A DNA stretch of 64,000 bases from Mycobacterium hubeiense (GTDB lineage Bacteria > Actinomycetota > Actinomycetes > Mycobacteriales > Mycobacteriaceae): assembly GCF_002838065.1 (NCBI RefSeq), contig NZ_PIZU01000021.1, positions 37,407 to 101,406 on the forward strand, read 5' to 3'. Numbering within the stretch: position 1 is the first letter of the stretch; each line of letters begins with the position of its first letter. The notes under the pieces were generated by a model. The model worked only from the letters and a program-made list of their open reading frames with translations. It was not told the DNA's origin and searched no databases. Both the position numbers and the translations under genes were made by a program. This document shows, piece by piece, positions 8,554 to 16,867 of this stretch.

Positions 8554-9399
8554 TCATCTGGCGACCGCTGGCCAGCCCGGGTATGCGGGCTTCGTTGGGA
8601 AATCGGAACGCGGATGCTGTCCCGCGATCAGGAACTTGCGCCGCTCTGGAGGATCGGGCGCCTTGTCGACGCATGCGGCAAGATCAGCCTCGTACGACGG
8701 CCACTTCTCGCTGCGTTCGCCTTCGAAGAATGAGAATGAGTTCAGCGCGCCAGTGATCCTCCAGTCACCGAAGACATCGCCGGATGGTGCGGGCGCTGGC
8801 CCCTTCTGCGGAGGTAGAGCGTGCGGCGTATTGTCCTCAGGTGCCGTCATTTTCACAAAGTTGGCATTGATCCCGGCGTTGACATCACGAAGTTTCCCCC
8901 ATTGGCCGGTAACAGCGAACCTGCCGTCGCCCTGCTCTTGGGCCGTCGTGTAGTCGTACCTGCATACCACAGCGGTGACATTTCGGCCTGAGGCCGTGAG
9001 GGACAGTATGTGGGTGTAAAGCGTGCCGACAAGTGGTTGCTTTAGGGGAATTTCGGTATTCGGCCAGCGACCCCATTCGCTGGGATCATCACTTTGCGGA
9101 TCGTCCGGCAGCACCGCGCGAGTAAATCCGGGATAGGCAAAGTCAATATCTCCCATCGACTGCGCTAACTCGACGGATTCCCAGTAGGCGCGAACCGGCA
9201 CTGCGGGTCCACCGAACAGGTCAATGCCGGGCTCCGCGCTCCACACCATTCGCAGATTGCTGAGCAAGCCACCCCAACGCTCGACGGGTTGCGGCGGGGG
9301 AGGGGGAGCAGGTTCCGGCGCATTTGGTGTGCAACCAGCGGTGATCAGTAGTGCGCCTGTAGCGGCGAGCAGGCGCGTCATGCGCAGCGGTATAACCAT
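8554..9399 (-). CDS. putative lipoprotein in the ESX-1 locus (281 aa)
   Basis: The N-terminus MTRLLAATGALLITAGC is a lipoprotein signal with a lipobox-like TAGC. A Pro-rich linker follows (APEPAPPPPPQP), then a ~240-residue exported domain without recognised motifs. Two starts are possible: ATG 9399, three bp after the upstream gene's stop, or ATG 9381 at MTRLL. The tight spacing behind the WxG protein gene suggests co-expression, so the product may be a surface partner of that protein. Function unknown. Confidence 0.75.
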   Translation of the reverse strand: MVIPLRMTRLLAATGALLITAGCTPNAPEPAPPPPPQPVERWGGLLSNLRMVWSAEPGIDLFGGPAVPVRAYWESVELAQSMGDIDFAYPGFTRAVLPDDPQSDDPSEWGRWPNTEIPLKQPLVGTLYTHILSLTASGRNVTAVVCRYDYTTAQEQGDGRFAVTGQWGKLRDVNAGINANFVKMTAPEDNTPHALPPQKGPAPAPSGDVFGDWRITGALNSFSFFEGERSEKWPSYEADLAACVDKAPDPPERRKFLIAGQHPRSDFPTKPAYPGWPAVAR

Positions 9400-9402
9400 C
9401 GG

Positions 9403-11659
9403 TTAAGGGTCCGGTTTCTTGACGAGGTCTTCGTAGTGCTGTGCGACGTGACCGACCGGGTTGACGTCCTCCCCGACGGTATAAGTAACCGCATTGTTCA
9501 GCTTGGATTCCCAGGTGCTCTGAGGCACCGAAATGCCGTTGAATTGCTTGATTTCCTCAGGGGTCCCGATTCTCATACCCTTCGTCGGGTCCTCCGGATT
9601 CACAGGAACCAGGTATTCTTCGGGCACCCCAGTGATCGGGACTCCGGCGGCAATCAATGGGTTGAGCGTCACTTGTGCGGCTTCGCCGTAGCCCATATTG
9701 GACACGATCGGCGCCGCCGCGGCCGGGTCCGGTGGCTTGCCGATGAACGTTTCTTGCATCGACGGCGCCAGAAGATCGATACCCTTGCTTGCCAGGTCAC
9801 CGCCCCCGGGGATGAAGCCAATACCGGTGGTAGCTGCTTTAACGCCGAATTCGTATGCAGACTTCTGTCTCTCATACGCCTGTACGGCTTGGTCGTGGCC
9901 GTTGAGATCCGTGGCGTATGCGGCGTTGACCGTCCCGCATTCGACCAATCCCTTCAACGTCGCTGCGTCAAGCAGCCTGTCGTTGTACTGCTCGATATTG
10001 GGAACGCCGTTCTTGACCGCGTCCGCGTACTCGCTTTGGGCGGCCAACGCCGCTGCAGTTGCCTTGCCGTTGAACCAATCTGAGGCCTCTTGGTCGGTGC
10101 TGATCACCGAGAAGATGCCCTTGGCGATGTTCATGTCTTTGTCGCCGAGATCCGGCGCGTCAAAGGGATCCGTCTGATCGGCCGTAGACAGGTCAGCGAT
10201 GTCCGGTATGTAATCCCCCAAGCCGTGAGCATAGGCCTTCACGAGTTCCGGGTTTACCTCGCCGAGAGTCTTTTCGCCCGGCAGGTTCAGGAGTTGATCC
10301 TCGTGTGTACCGATATAAGTCGCGTACTTCTCGGCAGTTTCTGCGGCGATGACGCTCTCAGGCCCCCCCCTGCGCGTTCTCCGTCCAGCCGATGAGAGAC
10401 CCTGCCGCCACGCCCTTGTCTGCCCACGCGTGCTGATTAATGTCGTGCAGGAAGTCGTCACCGTCCTTGCCGAGCAGGTGGTCGTGAACGACCTGATGAT
10501 CACGCCCCGCCGAGGTAAAGATCTCGGAGACCACAGGATCAAGGAACGGATCGCGCCCGACGTTCTCGCCGTTGCTTGCCGGGTCCTTCTCCCAGATCGG
10601 TGCGTCCATCATTCTGTCGGCCTTGCTCAGCATTTCGCGGTCGAGCTCGGTGCCGGTTTGTAGTGCTGGGTCTCCGTCGCGCACGATCCCGGCGATATCT
10701 CGCATTTGCTCGGCGTAAAGGACGCCGTCGGACTTGATCGCCTGCTGGACACTCTGCGGAAGCTGGTCGACGCTGCCCTTCACGATCTGGTTGGGATCAT
10801 CGAGAGAGCCGACTTTCGTTTCGGCCTTCGGGAACTGCACATTCGGGTTACTCATGAGCTGCCACGAGTCGCCAATGATGTCTTTGTGCCCACCAAGTCG
10901 TTGTTCAGCCGACTTCAATTGCTCGACCGTCATCCCGTTTTGTTGGGCCTGCATCTGGCTCAGGTATGAGGCTTGTTCGGGCGACAACTCTTGACCGGGT
11001 TTGATTGAGCCGATGACTTCCTCGACGCGCGCTGCGGCTTGTTGGTCGCCAGCCAGCGCATCCTGAACGTCCTGTTCGGCCCTCTTCCGCGGATCCTTTT
11101 CGTCGGTTTGCTCCTCGCCGACCGCGTTCTGTGCGTCGCCTTCTTTGCCTTCCTTGGCAAACTTCTGACCGCTGCCCAGCGCCTCGAATTCGCCCTGGAG
11201 CTTACGTATTTCAGCCGCGATCGCGTTCGATTCGCCGTTGGATCGTTGGACGATCTCCTGCAGCTGCGCCAGCCCCTTCTGCGCGAGCGCCATCCGCATC
11301 TGCTCACCGGACTTACCCGGCGGAATGCTCGCCTCCATGTCCGCCACCCATTTGCGCAGGTTCTCCAGATCACGACGGCCCGCGGAAACCACCTCCGCGG
11401 ACTGATCGACCTGCGTCTTCAGTTTCTGGTCCAGCGTGGCGAGCTCGCCGATGACCCGACGGTGCTCGGTGTTGGCCGCGTCGTAGTTCGTCGCGGCTGA
11501 GCCACTCCATCGCGATCCCGGCGCGGCGGCTTCCAGCCCCGACTCCAGTTGCCGCAGCTTGCTGCTGTTGTCGAACTTCTCACCCGTTTCGGGCGTGCCT
11601 TGGCCATAGGTCTGGCGTGCGTTGTCCCACGTCGTGTAGAACGCCCCGAGCACACTCAC
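9403..11659 (-). pseudogene. large WxG ESX-1-associated protein, frameshifted at a C8 run
   Basis: Two overlapping reading frames make one gene. The 5' frame (GTG 11659, 433 residues) stops at 10358 just after a run of eight C at 10363-10370 (G8 in the mRNA). Removing one base continues the protein as ...NAQGGPESVIAAETAEK... to the TAA at 9403, for about 751 aa in all. The N-terminus has a WSG turn (RWSGSAATNYDAANTEH) like type VII substrates. Long Gln/Glu-rich coiled helices follow, then a helical C-terminal domain. It resembles mycobacterial ESX-locus proteins annotated 'TPR repeat region-containing'. Both halves keep coherent coding sequence, so this is a recent indel, a sequencing error or a switchable tract. 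Confidence 0.8.
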
Positions 11660-11729
11660 TTGCTCAGTATCCCAGGCCCCCAGCTACCTCCGTGCCACTA
11701 GATCCAATCGTCCACACGCGCCAATCCCC

Positions 11730-12071
11730 TTACGTGGCCGAATCTCCCCACTCGGCGGTGATTTCGGAGACCATCTCGTCGATGCGCTCACGGTCGGCCT
11801 CGATCGACGTCGTTGCTTCCTCCATCGCGTTTTGCAGCGCCTCGTTGAGGCGTTGCTCGACGGTCTGAGCTCCCAGCCGTAGCAGCCCGTCTTCGATGAA
11901 AACCCCCGTCAGGTGGTGATGCCCGTTGAGCGTGACCTCGACGGTCTTCGATTCGTCGGTGCCCGTGAAGGTTTCGCTGTTCATCTTGTGCAGCTGATCA
12001 TCCATGATCGACTGCAGCCGCTGCGCATTGCGCAACACCGCCGCCACCTGAGGATGCATATCCTCGGTCAC
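11730..12071 (-). CDS. espL: EspL, YbaB/EbfC-like ESX-1 protein
   Basis: This 113-aa protein resembles EspL (Rv3880c, 115 aa). It has the conserved core ESKTVEVTLNGHHHLTGVFIEDGLL and a YbaB/EbfC-like DNA-binding-protein fold. EspL is needed for stability of other ESX-1 substrates in pathogenic species (family knowledge). The GTG start at 12071 overlaps the espB stop in GTGA, so the two are translationally coupled. It is 70 bp upstream of the frameshifted WxG gene. Confidence 0.9.
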   Translation of the reverse strand: MTEDMHPQVAAVLRNAQRLQSIMDDQLHKMNSETFTGTDESKTVEVTLNGHHHLTGVFIEDGLLRLGAQTVEQRLNEALQNAMEEATTSIEADRERIDEMVSEITAEWGDSAT

Positions 12072-13615
12072 TTGGAGTCCTTGTTCTCAGGCGTTTCCCG
12101 CCGACGACGTTGCCCGATGATGCCCTCGGTCCACGGCCGCTCCTCGGTGTACAGGTCCTCATCGGGGGCCAGGTTGGGGTCGCGGCGCTTCTCCTTGCCC
12201 TGATTCTGACCACCGCCATGACCCATCGGCATACCACCCATGCCCATGCCGCCCATGGCTCCGCCCGCCGCGGCGGCCGCCGGCGCGATACCCGCTCCGC
12301 CGCGGGGCCCATTAGTCGGTGACGGCGCTACCGTCTCAGCGCCCACCGCCGGCTGCAACGGCGACGGTGGCACACCGCCGCCACCCCCGCCGCCTCCGGA
12401 GCCTGCACCGCCACCGCCGGCACCACCGCCGCCGGAAGCCGCGGGTTCGAGACGAGGATCCGTCAGCTTGGGGATGTCCGGTTTGCCCCCGGGCAGCCCA
12501 CCGGGCATTCCGCCGGGCATGCCGCCTCCTGACGGGGCGCCGCCACCCGACGGCGCACCCCCGCCGGACGGCGAACCGCCGCCTGCCGGCGAACCCGACT
12601 GCGCCGCAGCAGGTTCCGCGCTCATCGGCGACACCGCCGGTTGTTCGGTCGGTGCGCCACCCGCCGGTGCACCACCGGCACCCTGACCACCCGAGGGCCC
12701 ACCTGAGCCAGGCGCGCCGCCCTTCTCGTTCTCCGGCCGCATCAACGGCGGCACGTCATCCATCTTGATCGGCACCGACGGGTAGGCACCGGCCGGCGGC
12801 TCCTCCGGGGTGACGGACGGATAGCTGATCGCGCTCGCGTACTGCGCACGGACGACGTCAGACTGCTGCTGCAGCGCCGCATACGCGCCCAACTGCTCGG
12901 CCGGCGGCAGACTTTCGAACGCCGCGATATCCGCCTCGTCGGGATGCGCCGCCTTCTCCATTTGATGGACTTGCGCGAAATGTTGCGCGTACCCGGCCAA
13001 CGTCCGGCATTTCTCGGCGACGTCGTACAGCCACGATTCATGTCTGCGCAGCGAACCCTCGGCGGCCTCGGCGGCACCGCCCTCCCAGTGCGTGTCGCCG
13101 AGCGAAAAGTCCTTGGCACGCTCGGTCAGCTGATCGGACGTCACGTAAAGGCCATGCGCGAATTCATGCAACGACGCGCCCTGGTCTCCCGCGGCGAACT
13201 GCCGCGCCGCCGCGACCCAGTCGACGCCAAGGTCTGTCGCGGGCAGCTCTGGACACCTGCCGATGGGCATCGGAACCGAAGGCGGCAGTGTGGGATTGGG
13301 CGTCACCGAATCAGCGGCTGGCGGCGCTTGTCCGTCTCCGCCCATGGTCGCCGCAACCGATTGCCGTTTGAGCTCATCCACCTGCTCGTAGACGGTGGCC
13401 GCGGTTCTCAGGCACTCGGCCAACCGAGCGGCTTCAGCCTTTCCCGATGCGACCGCGGCCGCCAGCTGCTCCTGGGAGGCGCGCAACAACTCTGCCCCTT
13501 GGGCGGCGATAACCAGCATGCACGGCGGAACCGGCGGCGGGGGCACGGTGGGCCAGTCTGCAGTGAGGGTGTCGGCTTTCGCCCGCAGAGTCGCGGGATC
13601 GACTTTGACGTTCAT
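12068..13615 (-). CDS. espB: EspB, secreted ESX-1 substrate
   Basis: A 515-aa protein with the PE/PPE-like fused fold of EspB (Rv3881c, 460 aa). The YxxxD secretion motif is YEQVD at residues 76-80 and the WxG motif is WEG at 177-179. The C-terminal ~240 residues are Pro/Gly-rich and low in complexity (GGGAPSGGG-type repeats) and end in a charged tail. In M. tuberculosis EspB is trimmed at its C-terminus by MycP1, forms ring oligomers and binds phosphatidic acid/phosphatidylserine. mycP1 and eccE1 lie immediately upstream; the gap to eccE1 is 13 bp. Confidence 0.93.
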   Translation of the reverse strand: MNVKVDPATLRAKADTLTADWPTVPPPPVPPCMLVIAAQGAELLRASQEQLAAAVASGKAEAARLAECLRTAATVYEQVDELKRQSVAATMGGDGQAPPAADSVTPNPTLPPSVPMPIGRCPELPATDLGVDWVAAARQFAAGDQGASLHEFAHGLYVTSDQLTERAKDFSLGDTHWEGGAAEAAEGSLRRHESWLYDVAEKCRTLAGYAQHFAQVHQMEKAAHPDEADIAAFESLPPAEQLGAYAALQQQSDVVRAQYASAISYPSVTPEEPPAGAYPSVPIKMDDVPPLMRPENEKGGAPGSGGPSGGQGAGGAPAGGAPTEQPAVSPMSAEPAAAQSGSPAGGGSPSGGGAPSGGGAPSGGGMPGGMPGGLPGGKPDIPKLTDPRLEPAASGGGGAGGGGAGSGGGGGGGGVPPSPLQPAVGAETVAPSPTNGPRGGAGIAPAAAAAGGAMGGMGMGGMPMGHGGGQNQGKEKRRDPNLAPDEDLYTEERPWTEGIIGQRRRRETPENKDSK

Positions 13616-13628
13616 GGGCCTGCTCCCG

Positions 13629-15026
13629 TTACTGTTCCAGCGCCATCTGGTAGCGGCTTTCCTCGCGCGGGTTGATCAGCCTGATCGGCAGCTGACGGTG
13701 GCGTGGCGTGTCGATGAAGTTGTGCCGCAACACCACTCGCCCGATACCCGGGTGCGGGCCCAGGTACGTCGTCGAATTCGGCCATGACACCTTGGCCACC
13801 TGCCCGATCCGCCCGTTGACGAATCCCGCGAACTCACGGAACTGCGGCAATAACGTGACGGTCGCACCCGCCGCCGCCGACCGCACCACAAACTGCGTAA
13901 ACAGCCGTGCGTCACCGAGATTGATGCTCACGTCGACGTCGTCGAACGGCATGTACACCGGGTAACGGTCCGCGGTCTCGCCCACCAGCACGCCCGCAGA
14001 GCCGATCGGCAGCTCGTAATGTCGGTCGGTCACCGGGCTCAAGCCCTGCAGCGCCGCCCGCTGACCGCCGAACAGACACGAAAAGCCACGCGGCGTGGTG
14101 GGATTCGCCAACGTCGTCAGCAACACTGTCGTCGTCGGCGGCGCGCCCGGACGCAACCGCATTCGCACGATGGTGTGATCCGCCCGCGCCGACCACCACA
14201 CATCCGGGCCGCCCGGCGCGCTGTACGCGGCCGTGAAGGTGCTGCGGCCCTTGATCGCCGACCATGTCTCGCGTTCAAAGCTGATCTCCGTCGCATGGTC
14301 GAACGCGTCGAAACTGCGCCCGCACCTAGCGTCAATCCCGTTGCTGGCCAGCTGATCCGCGATCCGCGTCGTCGACGCCACCAGGTAGCGCGCCAGCCCC
14401 GCAACCCCCGCCGCCCGGCGCTGCGCCGATTTCTGGGTGTGCTCCGGCGACGCCCGCAGCACAATCCATGTCCGACGGCTCGCCGGCGCCGGATATGGCC
14501 CCACCACCTGTTCGTACAGCGCTACCAGGCTCGCGGGCGCCGTCTTGCCGACCCGATACCCGGCCGACACCACGTCGACCTCGAGGTCGGGGCAATGCGC
14601 CTCCACCAGCTTTTCGACGAGGCGGGTGTCGACAACGTCGTCGGTGTAGGCCTTACCGCCGACGATCACCGTCGGCGTGAAAGGCCGTGGCACTAGCTCG
14701 ATCACCGACACTAGATGATCGCCCTGCCATCGCACGGCCACGTGGTCGCCCGGCATCACCGTGGCGCCGACCGCGGGCTCCGACGGCGGCGGCGGCGCGC
14801 TGCGGTGGCGTCGCCGCCACGAGAACAGCGCGGCGATCCAGCCGGTGATCCGCCGCCCGCGAATCGTCAGCACCGACGCGATCGCGATCAATACCGAGAG
14901 GGCAACGCCCACCCAGATCTGGTCGAAATGCAGGAACAGCGCAATGCACGCGGGAATCAGCACCGCGGCCCAAATGCCGTGCCCCGTGGTGAATCGCAGG
15001 CCGAACTGACGGAAGAAGTTCTTCAT
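13629..15026 (-). CDS. eccE1: EccE1, ESX-1 membrane complex component
   Basis: This 465-aa protein (M. tuberculosis EccE1: 462) has two N-terminal membrane helices (about residues 10-55) followed by a cytoplasmic domain. Conserved stretches include RRITGWIAALFSWRRR, HVAVRWQGDHLVSVIELVPR and GGPDVWWSARADHTI. EccE sits at the periphery of the ESX inner-membrane assembly. The start ATG at 15026 (MKNFFRQFGLRF) is chosen because it overlaps the mycP1 stop in ATGA and matches the family N-terminus; an open frame continues upstream but inside mycP1. Confidence 0.95.
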   Translation of the reverse strand: MKNFFRQFGLRFTTGHGIWAAVLIPACIALFLHFDQIWVGVALSVLIAIASVLTIRGRRITGWIAALFSWRRRHRSAPPPPSEPAVGATVMPGDHVAVRWQGDHLVSVIELVPRPFTPTVIVGGKAYTDDVVDTRLVEKLVEAHCPDLEVDVVSAGYRVGKTAPASLVALYEQVVGPYPAPASRRTWIVLRASPEHTQKSAQRRAAGVAGLARYLVASTTRIADQLASNGIDARCGRSFDAFDHATEISFERETWSAIKGRSTFTAAYSAPGGPDVWWSARADHTIVRMRLRPGAPPTTTVLLTTLANPTTPRGFSCLFGGQRAALQGLSPVTDRHYELPIGSAGVLVGETADRYPVYMPFDDVDVSINLGDARLFTQFVVRSAAAGATVTLLPQFREFAGFVNGRIGQVAKVSWPNSTTYLGPHPGIGRVVLRHNFIDTPRHRQLPIRLINPREESRYQMALEQ

Positions 15027-16369
15027 CGGCGCCTCAATGCGCGTCGAGCCAGCGCGCCGACGCCGAGCGCCAGCGCCAGGCCTGTACCTGCCAGCACCAC
15101 CCACGTGATGGGTCCGCGGTCAGGCGGCGGCACATACGGCGGCGGCGGAAGCTGTTTGACCTTGTAGGGCACGGTCTTCGGCCCCTCGGGCACATCCCAT
15201 GTCAGCGCCGCCACCGGGTCGATCACTCCAGCGCCCACATAGTTGTCGACGCCGCCGCCGGGATGGCGTGCGGTCGCGGTGATCCGGTTGATGATCTGCG
15301 CTGGCGTGAGGTTGGGGAAGCGCTGCTTCAACAAAGCGGCGAGACCCGAAACATATGCTGCCGCAAACGAAGTGCCGCTGATCGGGATCGGGCCGTCCTG
15401 ACCCTGCAACGCGTTGATCGGTTCGCCGCCGTACCCCAGCGCCATCAGGTTCTCCGCCGGCGCCGCCGCGCCCAGCCACGGACCGGACATCGAAAAGTTG
15501 CTCGGCTGCCCGTTCTGCCCGATGCCGCCGACCGTCAGCACCAGCGGCGAGTACCAGGCCGGGCTGACGATCGTCTGCACCTGCTTCCAGCCGCGTGGAT
15601 CGGCCGGGATCGACGGGTCCGGCGGCGGATTCTGCGTACAGTCCTGTCCGGTGTTGCCGGCGGCGACGATGATCACCGCACCTTTGACATTGGTCGCGTA
15701 GTTGACGGCCGCTCCCAAACTGGCCTCGTTGATCGGCCGGGTCACCTTGTAGCAGGCGGCCTCGCTGATGTTGATCACCTGCGCGCCCATATTCGCCGCG
15801 TGCACCACCGCCCGCGCCAGGCTGCGCAGCGAACCCGCCGTCTGAGTGGTGTTGGGGTCGTTGGGATCCTGGCGTGCGCCCACCGGTTGAAACGCCTCCG
15901 AGGTCTGGCGCAGCGACAAGATCCGCGCATCCGGCGCCACCCCGATGAAGCCGTCGGTTGGCGCGGGCCGGCCCGCGATGATCGACGCGGTCAGCGTTCC
16001 GTGCGAATCGCAGTCGGACAGACCATTGCCCGCCTGGTCGACGAAATCGCCGCCCGGCTCCGCCGGCACCCGCGGCGAACCGTTCACCCCGGTGTCGATC
16101 ACCGCGACAGTTACTCCCGCGCCCGTTGCGAACTTCTGCGCCTCGGCGATCCGCAGATAGTCGTTCGCCCACGGTTTGTCCGCGAAGTTCGAGTTCGGGA
16201 ACGACGTCGGCGCCGAACACACGCGGCGCTGCTCCGTCGGCCCGTCGGGACCCGTTTCATCGGGTGGCACGGCCCCCGGATCGATGGTGGGCGGCTCGAT
16301 GGCGACCGCGGGAGGGGCGCTCAACAACGCCAGCATGAGCACTGCCAGAAGCACGACGAAGCGCGTCAC
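15023..16369 (-). CDS. mycP1: MycP1, mycosin subtilisin-like protease of ESX-1
   Basis: A 448-aa membrane-anchored serine protease. The signal peptide is MTRFVVLLAVLMLALLSAPP. The catalytic triad is visible: Asp92 (VAVIDTG), His123 (DSHGT) and Ser334 (SGTSFAAA), nearly the M. tuberculosis numbering. A C-terminal membrane helix (WVVLAGTGLALALGVGAL) and a basic tail close the protein. Mycosins stabilise the ESX membrane complex, and MycP1 cleaves EspB. GTG 16369 is preferred because AAGGGGG precedes it and it gives the usual length; GTG 16393 is an in-frame alternative. The stop overlaps eccE1. Confidence 0.95.
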   Translation of the reverse strand: MTRFVVLLAVLMLALLSAPPAVAIEPPTIDPGAVPPDETGPDGPTEQRRVCSAPTSFPNSNFADKPWANDYLRIAEAQKFATGAGVTVAVIDTGVNGSPRVPAEPGGDFVDQAGNGLSDCDSHGTLTASIIAGRPAPTDGFIGVAPDARILSLRQTSEAFQPVGARQDPNDPNTTQTAGSLRSLARAVVHAANMGAQVINISEAACYKVTRPINEASLGAAVNYATNVKGAVIIVAAGNTGQDCTQNPPPDPSIPADPRGWKQVQTIVSPAWYSPLVLTVGGIGQNGQPSNFSMSGPWLGAAAPAENLMALGYGGEPINALQGQDGPIPISGTSFAAAYVSGLAALLKQRFPNLTPAQIINRITATARHPGGGVDNYVGAGVIDPVAALTWDVPEGPKTVPYKVKQLPPPPYVPPPDRGPITWVVLAGTGLALALGVGALARRALRRR

Positions 16370-16520
16370 GCCGGCGTTCCCCCTTCGAACCACACCCAGC
16401 GAGTAGTGTGCTGGGGCGCCGATAGCAAACCAAAAGCCGCCCCGCGGGCGGCGCGTTCTCTCACGTCAAGCCGACTGGCAAATTGCACGGGAGCAATCTT
16501 AAGGGCATGCCGAAGGGGCG

Positions 16521-16558
16521 GGCTCCGGTTTCTCCCCCCGCCGACCGCCGCCGGAGCC
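16521..16558 (-). terminator. 8-bp inverted repeat between ptsH and mycP1
   Basis: GGCTCCGG (16521-16528) is the perfect complement of CCGGAGCC (16551-16558), with a 22-nt loop. It begins 21 nt beyond the ptsH stop and lies before the mycP1 promoter region. It is a reasonable end for the fruR-fruK-fruA-ptsH transcript. There is no U-run. Confidence 0.45.
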
Positions 16559-16579
16559 GTCGGCGCAGGTCAGCGTGTT

Positions 16580-16837
16580 CTACGCGTCGAGATCCTGCTG
16601 CACGAGCTCCGCGACGGTGTTCAGCACCGCTTCGTCGTCGGAGGAAACGGTGACTTCAGCGCCGTTGCCGGCGCCCAGCGTCATGATCATCAGCGCCGAG
16701 CCGGCGTCCACCGGTTCACCGCCGTCCATGGACAAGGTGACCGGGACACCGGCGTTGACGACGGCTTCGGCGATGATCGCGGCGGGCCGGGCGTGCAGGC
16801 CGATGGCGGAGCCGACGATGACGGTCTTGGCGGGCAT
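16580..16837 (-). CDS. ptsH: HPr phosphocarrier protein of the PTS
   Basis: An 85-aa HPr. It receives phosphate from enzyme I and passes it to the EIIA domain of FruA in the cytoplasm. The active-site His15 sits in IGLHARPA. Ser47 in DAGSALMIMTLG is the equivalent of the regulatory serine of low-GC bacteria, though actinobacteria generally lack HPr kinase. It is the last gene of the - strand PTS operon, 30 bp after fruA, with AAGGAGAAACAC before the ATG. Confidence 0.95.
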   Translation of the reverse strand: MPAKTVIVGSAIGLHARPAAIIAEAVVNAGVPVTLSMDGGEPVDAGSALMIMTLGAGNGAEVTVSSDDEAVLNTVAELVQQDLDA

Positions 16838-16867
16838 GTGTTTCTCCTTGGTGGGGTGGTGGACGGG

